Shown here piece by piece: positions 25,731-34,932 of a DNA stretch of 64,000 nucleotides. Each line of letters begins with the position of its first letter. The first letter of the stretch is position 1. The translations under genes and the position numbers were made by a program. The DNA lies in the NCBI GenBank assembly GCA_902168185.1, contig CABHOV010000025.1:124001-188000 (forward strand). Reading direction: 5' to 3'. The notes below the pieces were generated by a model. It saw only the letters and a program-made list of their open reading frames with translations. It was not told the origin of the DNA and made no database searches. The DNA comes from an uncultured Bacteroides sp. Its GTDB lineage: Bacteria; Bacteroidota; Bacteroidia; Cytophagales; Cyclobacteriaceae.

Positions 25731-26282
25731 CTACTCGTGATACAGAGTTGTAATTTCTGATGTAGAAAGTGCTCTTCCATAGATACGGATATCATCAACC
25801 GTACCTTTGAAAAATCTAACAAGATTTCCTCTGGTCCCAATGGTCATATCCGCGGTGTTACCTGTCGAACAATACGTGTTGTCTGTAAATTCTGCAGGCA
25901 GGGGACCATTAAAGCACTGGCTAAATGTGTTCCCTTGTCTCCCGACAGATTCAGTAATTCTGAATGTGGTACATTGATTTAATCATTTTGTCCATCGAAG
26001 TAGTATGCTGAATTAGCGTTTCCTTTTCTGTCTTTTGTTAGAAGCCCTCGTGGACGATACCGTTCAATTTATTGCCACTAAGATCTTTTGCATTTCCATT
26101 GAATGGATAATATGCCATTAAGCCTTCTGTCAACGACTGGCTTTAACGTATAATCTTTAGAACAGCATTTTCTTTATACATGATTAACTCTTCCTTGGTA
26201 AGGACGACCGTATCCTGGCAGGAGAAAGGCTTAGAAATAGAAATGAGAGTAATAGAAACTTAGCTCTGGACTGATTAGTCAT
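25731..26282 (-). pseudogene. Decayed LamG (concanavalin-like) lipoprotein gene
   Basis: On the minus strand, an ATG at 26282 starts MTNQSRAKFLLLSFLFLSLS, a lipoprotein-type signal; one base is then missing before the Cys of CQDTVVLTKEELIMYKENAV. The frame meets TAA in KIIR*SQSLTEG, then LMAYYPFNGNAKDLSGNKLNGIVHEG, a frame change near 26040, KDRKGNANSAYYFDGQND*INVPHSELLNLSG (TAA near 25979), a further frame change and apparent internal loss, then TADMTIGTRGNLVRFF and VDDIRIYGRALSTSEITTLYHE before TAG at 25731. These are the classical blocks of a secreted LamG/jelly-roll domain. At least five lesions make it a pseudogene. No open frame here encodes this product, so frame-based annotation would miss it. 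Confidence 0.85.
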
Positions 26283-26283
26283 T

Positions 26284-26340
26284 AAAACAGGTATTTTAAG
26301 GTTAGTGGCTCAATTTTAAATGTAGAACGAGACCTGTTTT
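26284..26340. repeat. 9-bp inverted repeat near GH105 3' end
   Basis: AAAACAGGT at 26284-26292 and ACCTGTTTT at 26332-26340 are exact complements with a 39-base loop. It lies 27 bases after the GH105 stop and may be the remnant of its terminator, just before the LamG pseudogene start. Confidence 0.5.
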
Positions 26341-26367
26341 GGTAACCAGCAATATTATTTCTGTTGA

Positions 26368-27537
26368 TTATCGGTTTTTTGTAGCGACTTGATGCGTTGC
26401 TAATGTATATACTTCACTTCCCGCCAACAGAAAGCATCCCAGTCCATAATCTTCAAAGTTAGGAACAGAGGTATAGGTTACAGGTTGTCCGTCTTTGGGC
26501 TCCTTGCCAGTACCTTGCATATACCCTAGGAATCCATTCTCATGGACCGCTTCTTTAACCATTCCATTCCATCCTTTGGTTATGATCGGCTGATACTTTT
26601 TCGCATCGAGGTAGCCGTTGTTTATTCCCCACGCCATACCATATACAAATAAAGATGTACCCGATGTCTCTTTGCCACCATAATTAGTCGGGTCATGAAG
26701 ACTCGCATTCCAGAATCCGTCTTTGCGTTGAATAGGAGCGAGAGCCGCGGCCATCGCTTTAAAGTCATCTTCATATTGCTTGCGATGAGGAGCATCTTTT
26801 GGTATCGTGGCAAGCACGCGTACAAGTGCTGCGAACACCCATCCGTTACCACGTGACCAGTAACAATCTTCTCCGTTAGGTTCTTTATAGGGAGGATCGA
26901 AATCTTTATCTCTCCACCATAAATTGTCTTTAGGATTGAACAATCCATTGTCGCCATGCTTGTTGCGGGTATACATATACATTTCATACATGCGCTCACT
27001 ATAAGCAGGGTCATTATAGATCACACTAAGCTTTGCAAATACAGGCATCGCCATTTGTATAGCATCTACCCAATTCCAATCATCGATTTTACCTGTGTGC
27101 ATCATGCTGTCAATCGAAGCCTTGATTTTTTCAATCTTGAAAGGCTTCGGGGCCATCTGGTATAGATCTATATAGGTCTGACCTGCACATTGATTATCAG
27201 CATTGCGCGTATACGTTTCACCATCGCGTAAATCCCACTTATGAAAATCAGCCCAGCGAACAGCATAGTCGAGATCTTCAGGTTTAGGATCAAGTGCATA
27301 GAGCGCCATCAGTCCTTCATAGTATACCGCACGTGTCCAGATGTTACTGGCACGTGATCGTTCATGTACCATGCGCTTTCCTACATCGGGCCATTTATTT
27401 TTGAAATAGCTATTGGTGAGATGCATTACTTCCAGAACCTTATCAGGGGCAGGTAATTTCTTTTGTGCCTGAAGTGAACTGCAGGTGATGAACAGCAGGA
27501 GCGCTAATAAAGGCAGACGCTTGATGGCAATGATCAT
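26368..27537 (-). CDS. Unsaturated rhamnogalacturonyl hydrolase-like, GH88/GH105
   Basis: 389 residues with signal peptide (ending SSLQAQ). The (alpha/alpha)6 domain shows RSRASNIWTRAVYYEGLMALYALDP, YTRNADNQCAGQTYIDLY, NLWWRDKDFDPPY, CYWSRGNGWVFAALVRVL and GTSLFVYGMAWGINNGYLD, typical of YteR-type GH105 enzymes. These hydrate the double bond of unsaturated galacturonyl-rhamnose fragments left by rhamnogalacturonan lyases, releasing rhamnose. Exported, so it acts in the periplasm. Divergent from the glycosidase-like gene at 27689, with which it shares a 151-base promoter region containing TGTCCTGT. Confidence 0.9.
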   Translation of the reverse strand: MIIAIKRLPLLALLLFITCSSLQAQKKLPAPDKVLEVMHLTNSYFKNKWPDVGKRMVHERSRASNIWTRAVYYEGLMALYALDPKPEDLDYAVRWADFHKWDLRDGETYTRNADNQCAGQTYIDLYQMAPKPFKIEKIKASIDSMMHTGKIDDWNWVDAIQMAMPVFAKLSVIYNDPAYSERMYEMYMYTRNKHGDNGLFNPKDNLWWRDKDFDPPYKEPNGEDCYWSRGNGWVFAALVRVLATIPKDAPHRKQYEDDFKAMAAALAPIQRKDGFWNASLHDPTNYGGKETSGTSLFVYGMAWGINNGYLDAKKYQPIITKGWNGMVKEAVHENGFLGYMQGTGKEPKDGQPVTYTSVPNFEDYGLGCFLLAGSEVYTLATHQVATKNR

Positions 27538-27603
27538 AGTGATGAACGATGATTTAGATTATAACTCAAGGTAAAAGATGCCTTGTCAATAACTTTCGGG
27601 TAC

Positions 27604-27611
27604 TGTCCTGT
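27604..27611. promoter_or_regulatory. ACAGGACA/TGTCCTGT element, copy 1
   Basis: Exact TGTCCTGT (as TACTGTCCTGTA, 27601-27612) between two divergent glycosidase genes. The same word recurs in several intergenic regions of the window (see findings). Role unproven. Confidence 0.35.
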
Positions 27612-27688
27612 ATCGGAAGCGTCAGTAGTATAATATTCCTTTTCTTTTTGTTTTGAATTGATGACTTTTATTTAGATCATTTGTCATT

Positions 27689-29821
27689 ATGAGAGTTACT
27701 ATAATAATATTATGCTGGTTGGTAAATATAGTTTGCTTGGCGCAGAATGCACCTGTAAAAAGTATTGACCGTTTTGCATTAGTCAGTCGTCACAATGTAT
27801 TGTTGAACAGAGTTGATACGTTGGGAGCGCTCTCGGTAGGGAATGGAGAGTTCGCGTTTACCGCAGATGTTACCGGCCTGCAAACATTTTATAAGGAATA
27901 TGAAAATGGTATAGCACTCGGAACGCAATCACAATGGGGATGGCACAGTATTCCTCAGGAGAAGAAATATACTCTAAACAATGTAGCAAAGCTATACGAA
28001 TCATGCGATGGAACAAAAGCGCCGTATGCTGTTCAGCAACGCGAAGGAATTGCAGGTGAAGCAACAGAAGCACTTCGCGCAAATCCACATCGGCTACACC
28101 TTGGATTGATTGGATTAGTGATGACAAAGGAAAATGGTGAAGCCGTACAACTCCGGGACATCAAAAATATTCAACAGCAATTGAACTTGTGGACCGGTAC
28201 AATCGAAAGTAAATTTGAAGTAGAAGGAAGTGCTGTTAAAGTGACTACAATTGCGCATCAGGCGCAAGACCGCATTGCTGTTCATATAGAGTCACCGTTG
28301 ATCGCGAAAGGAAAGTTGAAAGTAAAATTCAAATTCCCCTATGGAAAAGATTGCCATGTTTGCCCCGGATACGATTGGGAGAAGAGTGATCTACATCAAT
28401 CCGTGATAATCAGTCAGCAAAAAGATCTCACGATTCTCGAGCGAACCCTGGATACTATAAAGTATTATGTGCAGGTTGTGCATGAAACATCTGCCTTTAA
28501 AGAAGAAAAGCCACACTCATTTTTATTATCTCCCCAAAAGAATAAATCATTTGATTTTACAGTGTTGTTTACAAAAGACAAGCCTGTCAAGGTGTTGGAT
28601 TTTAAAACTGTAAAAGTAAACAGTATATATGCCTGGGAGAAATTCTGGACGGAAGGTGCAGCTGTTGATTTCTCGGCATGCACCGATCCTCGTGCGAAAG
28701 AACTTGAAAGAAGAGTTATACTATCACAATACCTTACCAAGATTCAATGTGCAGGCTCTTTGCCGCCACAAGAGACAGGCCTTACGATGAATAGCTGGTA
28801 TGGTAAATTTCATTTGGAGATGCACTGGTGGCATGCGGCACACTTTGCGTTATGGAATCGAAGTGCATTATTAGAGCGAAGTATGCCGTGGTATACGAAT
28901 GCTATACCGCAAGCAAAGGCAACAGCACAATGGCAAGGCTATACGGGGGCACGGTGGCAGAAGATGACTGATCCGCAAGGAAATGAAAGTCCTTCCAGTG
29001 TAGGTGCGTTTATTATCTGGCAGCAACCGCACCCTATATATTTTGCAGAACTCTTATACAGGTCTGCGCCCGGTAACTATAAGTTGGAGAAGTATAAAGA
29101 TATAGTCTTTCAAACAGCGGAGTTCATGGCTTCGTTTGTGAAGTTGCGTGATGGTAAATATCATCTTTGCCATCCGTTGATACCTGCGCAGGAAATTTTT
29201 AAGGCGACTGAAACCGATGACCCTGCGTATGAACTGCAGTACTGGTATTATGGTCTTTCGGTTGCGCAGCAATGGAGAAAAAGATTAGGATTGGAAGAAG
29301 ATAAAAAGTGGAATGCTATACTCAAGGATCTTGCTCCCCTTGCAATAGATGCTACCGGGAAATTATATCTTCCTAACAGCACAACGCCAACAGCCTATAC
29401 CGATGATTTTTTTCGAAGAGATCATCCCGCTGTAGCAGGTGCATTCGGGTTCCTTCCGTTCAACGATCGGATCGATATAGCGCTGATGAAAAACACGTTT
29501 GATGAAATTATAAAACATTGGCAATGGGAAACCACCTGGGGTTGGGATTATCCGCTCATGGCGATGACAGCAGCGCGGCTTAATAAACCCGAGCAGGCGA
29601 TTGAAATGCTGTTGTTAAATACACAAAAAAATACCTACCTGGTAAATGGGCATAATTATCAGGATGCACGCTTGCGGCTATATTTGCCCGGTAACGGTGG
29701 ACTGCTCTCCGCTATAGCGATGATGGCTGCAGGATGGGATGGAAGCACAGAGACAAATCCCGGCTTTCCGAAAGATGGTAAGTGGAATGTGCGATGGGAG
29801 GGATTGAAGAAAATGCCATAG
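27689..29821 (+). CDS. Six-hairpin glycosidase-like secreted protein
   Basis: 710 residues with signal peptide (MRVTIIILCWLVNIVCLAQ). The N-terminal beta-rich part begins with DRFALVSRHNVLLNRVDTLGALSVGNGEFAFTADVTGLQTF, an opening seen in GH65/GH95-like proteins; the C-terminal ~400 residues look like an (alpha/alpha)6 toroid (MHWWHAAHFALWNRSALLERSMPWY, ARWQKMTDPQGNESPSSVGAFIIWQQPHPIYFAELLYR, WQWETTWGWDYPLMAMTAARL). The candidate acids are Asp/Glu in KATETDDPAYELQYW and ETTWGWDYP. No GH family can be assigned with certainty. The place, divergent from GH105 and before the rhamnose genes, suggests action on pectin-derived oligosaccharides. Confidence 0.72.
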   Translation: MRVTIIILCWLVNIVCLAQNAPVKSIDRFALVSRHNVLLNRVDTLGALSVGNGEFAFTADVTGLQTFYKEYENGIALGTQSQWGWHSIPQEKKYTLNNVAKLYESCDGTKAPYAVQQREGIAGEATEALRANPHRLHLGLIGLVMTKENGEAVQLRDIKNIQQQLNLWTGTIESKFEVEGSAVKVTTIAHQAQDRIAVHIESPLIAKGKLKVKFKFPYGKDCHVCPGYDWEKSDLHQSVIISQQKDLTILERTLDTIKYYVQVVHETSAFKEEKPHSFLLSPQKNKSFDFTVLFTKDKPVKVLDFKTVKVNSIYAWEKFWTEGAAVDFSACTDPRAKELERRVILSQYLTKIQCAGSLPPQETGLTMNSWYGKFHLEMHWWHAAHFALWNRSALLERSMPWYTNAIPQAKATAQWQGYTGARWQKMTDPQGNESPSSVGAFIIWQQPHPIYFAELLYRSAPGNYKLEKYKDIVFQTAEFMASFVKLRDGKYHLCHPLIPAQEIFKATETDDPAYELQYWYYGLSVAQQWRKRLGLEEDKKWNAILKDLAPLAIDATGKLYLPNSTTPTAYTDDFFRRDHPAVAGAFGFLPFNDRIDIALMKNTFDEIIKHWQWETTWGWDYPLMAMTAARLNKPEQAIEMLLLNTQKNTYLVNGHNYQDARLRLYLPGNGGLLSAIAMMAAGWDGSTETNPGFPKDGKWNVRWEGLKKMP

Positions 29822-29853
29822 TGTAGCTTGTAGAAGATATAACGTTCAGATAG

Positions 29854-31233
29854 CTATAATATACTTGCTGCAAGTTTATTCAGTCCGGAGATGTTCTGCT
29901 TTTTGCCGGGTTGCATAATCATGGCAGCACCGTGTGCGGAACCAAGTGGCATGTGCGAGACTTCAATGGTATACTCCGGGAGATAAAACTGGATCAGCTT
30001 TATAAAAATTTCATTGTCGATAAATCCGCCATCGATGTATATTTTGGTGACGCTTGATTTTCCGAGCGCAAGCTTTGTGGAGGCAACTTGCAGTTGTGTT
30101 AGTCCCCAGATCACATGATGGTAAGCTTCTTCATAGGTGGTAAACTTCTCTGGCCGCCAATTGTTTTCGGGGAATATATCTTGTACCAATAATGGATTAT
30201 TTAAAGTGGACGGATAAAACGTGGACTTCATTTTACATTCCTCAACTTTCTCCATGAACGAAGGATCCAGTTTAATCTGCTTATAGTAGCGTGCTTCCTT
30301 CTGAAATATAGTATTGAGTATCTGGAGATGATGATCGAGTTCATGGCCCAGAAACAAGCGTGATGCCTTCACTGGTTTACCCTGAATCGTTAAGTAATTA
30401 AGACAGTCCCGGTCTAATTCGTCTGCTGTTAGACGCTCCGTTGTAAAAGGGTTTAGCGTTATGCTCCAGGTACCGGTGGAGATAAGCGCGAACGGTTCGT
30501 GCGTACGCATCATATAGGCTGCCAATGCAGACGAACTGTCATGGACGCCTACACCAACTTCGACAGCATGTCCACCGATGAATGCTTGAAACGTAGTGGT
30601 AGCAGGAACAATTTCCGGAAGCAAGTGCTCAAGGTGTTCATCGCGAACCCAGGCATGGTATTGATTTAGCGCGAAGTCCCACAGCTTGGTGTGACATCCA
30701 ATGGAGGTTGGTTCGCTTACTAATTTTCCTGTAAAGAGATAGGAGAGATACTGCGGAAAATGTAAAGTATATTTTACTTGTTTAAAGAGCTCAGGCTTTG
30801 TGTACTTCAGCCAGTATAGCTGTAACCCTGAGTTTAACATGCCCAAAGAAGGAGACGCTGTGAAAAGATTATGTTCGCTCTCCGGATACTTCGAATAAAA
30901 TTTTTTAACAAGCTCTTCCGGGAAGGGCTTCAGGTAATTATACAATGGTGTAACGGGTTTACCATCTTCGCCAAGGTGAACCAGCGTAGCGCCATAGGTT
31001 GAAAAATTCAAACGCTTCAATTGATATTCACCGGATGAAGTGATTTTTCGCACGGTACTCTGTATCCAGTTGCTGAGTACATATATATCATCACACTCAA
31101 AACCGTCATCATCGGTCGCCAGCGGAAGTTTGAAGTATTCATGATGAAGCTCCTGCAGATCTTCATCGAAAAGAAAAAACTTCTTGTTCGTTTTTCCGAT
31201 ATCGAAAATAGCCGTAACGGGTTTGGTCATCAT
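29854..31233 (-). CDS. Rhamnulokinase-like FGGY carbohydrate kinase
   Basis: 459 residues (ATG at 31233 or 31230). FGGY-type blocks: TAIFDIGKTNKKFFLFDED (phosphate-1 loop), a central ALISTGTWSITLNPF and C-terminal IYIDGGFIDNEIFIKLIQFYLP with PLGSAHGAAMI. It is distant from E. coli RhaB but of the type found in Bacteroidota rhamnose operons. Likely reaction: L-rhamnulose plus ATP to L-rhamnulose 1-phosphate. It overlaps the isomerase stop by one base, so the two are translationally coupled and catalyse consecutive steps. Confidence 0.85.
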   Translation of the reverse strand: MMTKPVTAIFDIGKTNKKFFLFDEDLQELHHEYFKLPLATDDDGFECDDIYVLSNWIQSTVRKITSSGEYQLKRLNFSTYGATLVHLGEDGKPVTPLYNYLKPFPEELVKKFYSKYPESEHNLFTASPSLGMLNSGLQLYWLKYTKPELFKQVKYTLHFPQYLSYLFTGKLVSEPTSIGCHTKLWDFALNQYHAWVRDEHLEHLLPEIVPATTTFQAFIGGHAVEVGVGVHDSSSALAAYMMRTHEPFALISTGTWSITLNPFTTERLTADELDRDCLNYLTIQGKPVKASRLFLGHELDHHLQILNTIFQKEARYYKQIKLDPSFMEKVEECKMKSTFYPSTLNNPLLVQDIFPENNWRPEKFTTYEEAYHHVIWGLTQLQVASTKLALGKSSVTKIYIDGGFIDNEIFIKLIQFYLPEYTIEVSHMPLGSAHGAAMIMQPGKKQNISGLNKLAASIL

Positions 31234-32516
31234 CAGAGTCCTGTCGATACAGTTTTAAGTCCGCGTTCCTGGATGAGTTGCTTCCGTACATTCAGGTTTC
31301 TGAACAGTGTGATCGGATGCAACGCAGCCCCTGCACGCCTGCGTGCTTCAGCGATCAACGGCCGTACATCTGTTCTATAGGCGTGCTGCAAAATTTCCTG
31401 CGCCTGTGTTGCGTCATTATTTTCGCGCGCTGCTTCCAGCTCTTCTTTGTTTACCAGCAGTGCTTGTGTATAGGCGAGTTTGATGGCCTCTACCGACTGA
31501 AGTAAATCTTCGAGCGGATCTTTTACATTATGACTTGCATCGATCATCCATGCAGGCGGTGGATTAATAGAAGCAGGATCTTCCATACCATATACCAGCT
31601 CATTAAAAATCAGGAATAGCTGATAGGGCTTTATACTTCCAACGGTAAGGTCATCATCGCCATACTTGGAATCATTAAAGTGGAAACCACCGAGCTTGCC
31701 TTCCATCATCAGCGTAGCGACAATCTGCTCTATATTTGTATTCGGCAGGTGATGTCCAAGGTCAACAAGGCAATACGCTTTCTTACCAAGTTTACTAGCC
31801 AGCAAGTGAGAGGTTCCCCAATCCTGTATAACGGTAGAGTAGAAGTATGGTTCGTAAGGTTTATACTCGATGAACATCTGCCAGTCATCAGGCAGCGCGG
31901 TATATATTTCCTTTAGCGATTCAAGTGTGCGTTGAAAAGCCTTTCTGAAATTCTGCTGACCGGGAAAACACGTTCCGTCCGCCAGCCATACCGTTAGCGC
32001 TTTGGAGCCGAGCAATTCACCATGCTTGATTACATCAACATTGTGTTCTATAGCCAGCTTCCGAACGGCCTTATCACTGTGGGAAAGCGAACCGTATTTA
32101 TAGGATAACTCCTGATCGGCTTGGTCTTGAAATGTATTTGAATTGACGGCATCAAACACAAGGTCGTATTCCTTGGCGAGTGATTTTATAGCTTTCGCAT
32201 CTTTGGGTATATCCCAGGGTATATGCAACGATATAGCACCGCTGGAGCGATTGATCGCATGCAGCAAGCCTACATCCGCTATTTTTTCTTCAAGACTTCC
32301 GGGTTCACCGCCACCCGAGAAACGCGCGAAGCGAGTGCCACCCGTCCCAAGAGCCCAACTGGGTATAGCAATTTGCAGCGCGGCTATCTTGGCAAGTATA
32401 CGTTCTACATCGTGTCCTTCTGCCGTAAGCCGATCTGCCATAAATGAAAAACCGGATTGATGTTTGTCGTGAAGTTTTTTATTGTGATCCTGAATAAGTT
32501 GCTTGTCAAGTTTCAT
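31233..32516 (-). CDS. rhaI: L-rhamnose isomerase (RhaI type)
   Basis: 427 residues from the ATG at 32516 (MKLDKQLIQDHN); an upstream in-frame start at 32540 is less likely. It belongs to the TIM-barrel sugar isomerases of the Pseudomonas stutzeri/Bacillus L-rhamnose isomerase type, seen in WALGTGGTRFARFSGGGEPGSLEEKI, HIPWDI, VNSNTFQDQ, IEYKPYEPYFYSTVIQDWG, CLVDLGHHLPNTNIEQIVA, GGFHFNDSKYGDDDLTVGSI and MIDASHNVKDPLEDLLQSVE. The Glu, Asp and His residues in these blocks form the two metal sites. It converts L-rhamnose to L-rhamnulose in the cytoplasm. Middle gene of a minus-strand operon: aldolase/dehydrogenase, isomerase, kinase. Confidence 0.92.
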   Translation of the reverse strand: MKLDKQLIQDHNKKLHDKHQSGFSFMADRLTAEGHDVERILAKIAALQIAIPSWALGTGGTRFARFSGGGEPGSLEEKIADVGLLHAINRSSGAISLHIPWDIPKDAKAIKSLAKEYDLVFDAVNSNTFQDQADQELSYKYGSLSHSDKAVRKLAIEHNVDVIKHGELLGSKALTVWLADGTCFPGQQNFRKAFQRTLESLKEIYTALPDDWQMFIEYKPYEPYFYSTVIQDWGTSHLLASKLGKKAYCLVDLGHHLPNTNIEQIVATLMMEGKLGGFHFNDSKYGDDDLTVGSIKPYQLFLIFNELVYGMEDPASINPPPAWMIDASHNVKDPLEDLLQSVEAIKLAYTQALLVNKEELEAARENNDATQAQEILQHAYRTDVRPLIAEARRRAGAALHPITLFRNLNVRKQLIQERGLKTVSTGL

Positions 32517-32600
32517 ACTTAAAAATTTATTGGTCATCAAAATCCATCACTTAAACATGAAGGATGCAATCCGTTTTTATTTAAGAACAGCTATATGTAC

Positions 32601-34709
32601 TTATCGTACAAAAGCAGCTGCTACACCACCGTCTACATTTATAATGTTACCAGTACTTTTGCCGAGGTGTCCGCCCACCAATACAAATACACCGTTGGCT
32701 ATATCTTCAGTGGTGATAATCTCATTCATGATGGTACGCTTGGCATAGAAGGAAGGAAGCTCCTCAACGGTCACGCCATACGCCTTCGCGCGGCCCGCAG
32801 CCCATTCGCCTTCCCAAATTTTACTGCCTTCAATAACAGCATCCGGGTTTACTACGTTGACACGGATTTTTTCTTTTCCGAGTTCAGCAGCCAGCAAACG
32901 ACTCATGTGTGTTTGTGCAGCCTTCGCGGTTCCATAGCCTACATTATTCGGGCCGGCAACCAACGCGTTCTTACTCGCTATATTTACAATGTCGCCTCCG
33001 AGGTTCTGTGCGCGAAGAACTTCAACGCCTTCTTTGGAAACCATGAACTGTCCTTTTACAATGACATCATTCAACAAGTCCCAGTCCTTCTCGGTTGTCT
33101 GTTCAATCGGTTTTGAAATGGCAAGTCCCGCACAATTCACAATAATGTCCACACCTCCGAAATCAAGTGATGCTTTTTCATAGGCGAGCTGAATGGATTC
33201 TGTACTTGTAACATCTACTACCGATCCGGACGCTACATCCCGTCCAAATTGTTTTGTCGCTTGCTGCAGTGAGGTCTCATTGATATCCGTTAGAAAAACA
33301 CAGGCACCTTCACCTGATAATTTCTTCGCGATAGCAAGTCCTATACCGCCTGCACCACCGGTGATTAACGCGATCTTTCTGGAAAGCGGCTTCTCCTTCG
33401 GCATGCGTTGTAATTTGGCTTCTTCCAGTAACCAGTACTCAATGTCAAATGCCTCTTGCAACGGTAGGGCTACATACTCGGAGATCGCCTCTGCACCTTT
33501 CATGACATTGATCGCATTGATATAAAATTCACTGGCTACGCGTGTAGTCTGTTTATCTTTTGAAAATGAAAACATACCGACACCTGGCCATAGTATAATT
33601 ACAGGGTTCGGATCGCGCACCGCAGGACTATTGCTATGTTTATGATCATCGTAATATTTCTGGTAGTACTTTCTGTATTCTTCAAAATCTTTATCAAGAC
33701 CTGCTTTGATTTTCTGTTTATCGCTGAGGTCAGCGTCCGGCGGTATATTTAGTACCAGTGGCTTTATTTTGGTACGGAGAAAATGATCCGGACAACTTGT
33801 ACCCAACGGTGCAAGCTTATCGAGATCTTTACTATTGATGAATTCAAGCACGCGCTCATCGTCTGTGAAGTGTCCAATCATTCTGGCATGACTCGATGCA
33901 AGCCCGCGCAATACAGGAGCGAGTGCGGCTGCTTGTTTTAATCTTTTTTCTTTTGGAAGAGACGTGATTTTATTTCCTCCGAACACGGGCCTCTTTTTGC
34001 CATAGTTCTCGAGTAAATATTCGGAAGCTTTATCGATTACCTCGAGGCTGTTGATATAGCATTCGTACGCTGTATCACCCCAGGTAAATAATCCATGACC
34101 ACCGAGCATGATACCACGTATACCCGGATTGTCGTTCAGCGCTTTTTCTAATTTTAAAGCAAGGTCAAAACCAGGACGCTGCCAGGGAACCCAGGCGATT
34201 TGTCCACTGAATAATTCACGAGTGATCTGCTCTCCGTTTTTGGAAGCAGCAATGGCTATAGCGGCATCCGGATGAAGGTGATCGATATGCTTGAAAGGAA
34301 GAAACGCATGAAGCGGTGTATCGATCGAAGGCGCTTTTGAATTGAGGTCATATATACAATGGTTGAATAGCTCCACCATTTCATCTTCATATTGCAAGCC
34401 TCTGTATATATTTTTCAACGCATGGAGTCGTTCCATATATAGCGCAGCCAATCCGCTTTTCGTCAATGTCCCAATGTCACCACCGGAACCCTTCACCCAC
34501 ATGATCTCAGTTTCTTTTTTTGTAAGCGGATCTTTCTCGATAGTCTTGCAACTGGTGTTGCCCCCGCCATAGTTTGTGATACGAAGGTCTGAGCCCAGCA
34601 GATTTGAACGGTAGATCAGCAAGCCTACTTCATCATTTTTAAGCGCAGCTTCCTTGGCCTTGTCCCAGCGATAGTTAACGTGTTGAAATGTTTTTTCAAG
34701 GATTTCCAT
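32601..34709 (-). CDS. rhaEW: Bifunctional L-rhamnulose-1-phosphate aldolase/L-lactaldehyde dehydrogenase
   Basis: 702 residues from the ATG at 34709 (MEILEKTFQHV); the longer frame adds 37 unrelated residues. The N-terminal ~430 residues are a class II aldolase domain (NYGGGNTSCK, WVKGSGGDIGTL, HPDAAIAIAASKNG, GIMLGGHGLFTWG, with zinc-binding His residues). The C-terminal ~260 residues are a short-chain dehydrogenase (ALITGGAGGIGLAIAKKL, VNCAGLAISKP, active-site YGTAK). Proteins of this architecture (Bacillus YuxG/RhaEW) split L-rhamnulose 1-phosphate to dihydroxyacetone phosphate and L-lactaldehyde and oxidise the latter to lactate. First gene of the rhamnose operon; 223 bases separate it from the regulator gene. 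Confidence 0.92.
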   Translation of the reverse strand: MEILEKTFQHVNYRWDKAKEAALKNDEVGLLIYRSNLLGSDLRITNYGGGNTSCKTIEKDPLTKKETEIMWVKGSGGDIGTLTKSGLAALYMERLHALKNIYRGLQYEDEMVELFNHCIYDLNSKAPSIDTPLHAFLPFKHIDHLHPDAAIAIAASKNGEQITRELFSGQIAWVPWQRPGFDLALKLEKALNDNPGIRGIMLGGHGLFTWGDTAYECYINSLEVIDKASEYLLENYGKKRPVFGGNKITSLPKEKRLKQAAALAPVLRGLASSHARMIGHFTDDERVLEFINSKDLDKLAPLGTSCPDHFLRTKIKPLVLNIPPDADLSDKQKIKAGLDKDFEEYRKYYQKYYDDHKHSNSPAVRDPNPVIILWPGVGMFSFSKDKQTTRVASEFYINAINVMKGAEAISEYVALPLQEAFDIEYWLLEEAKLQRMPKEKPLSRKIALITGGAGGIGLAIAKKLSGEGACVFLTDINETSLQQATKQFGRDVASGSVVDVTSTESIQLAYEKASLDFGGVDIIVNCAGLAISKPIEQTTEKDWDLLNDVIVKGQFMVSKEGVEVLRAQNLGGDIVNIASKNALVAGPNNVGYGTAKAAQTHMSRLLAAELGKEKIRVNVVNPDAVIEGSKIWEGEWAAGRAKAYGVTVEELPSFYAKRTIMNEIITTEDIANGVFVLVGGHLGKSTGNIINVDGGVAAAFVR

Positions 34710-34773
34710 AATATACTCATTGATTTGAACAGAGTCTGAGTATCTCAAAACTATTATTGATGAATGGCATGCC

Positions 34774-34781
34774 TGTCCTGC
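34774..34781. promoter_or_regulatory. ACAGGACA/TGTCCTGT-like element upstream of rhaEW
   Basis: TGTCCTGC, a 7/8 match, 65 bases upstream of the rhaEW start. Same word family as at 27604, 36069, 48655 and 58042. Confidence 0.25.
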
Positions 34782-34932
34782 TGTGTGCTGCAAGACAAGC
34801 CACGAGTAATCTCTATTCAAACGGAGCGGTTATCGAAGAGAAATCCAACTCTGGAACTTCAGCGAAAACCCATAAAAAACACCGTGCTACAGGTAGGCAC
34901 ACGACAAATTAAAAATTTCACAAACGGCTTTA

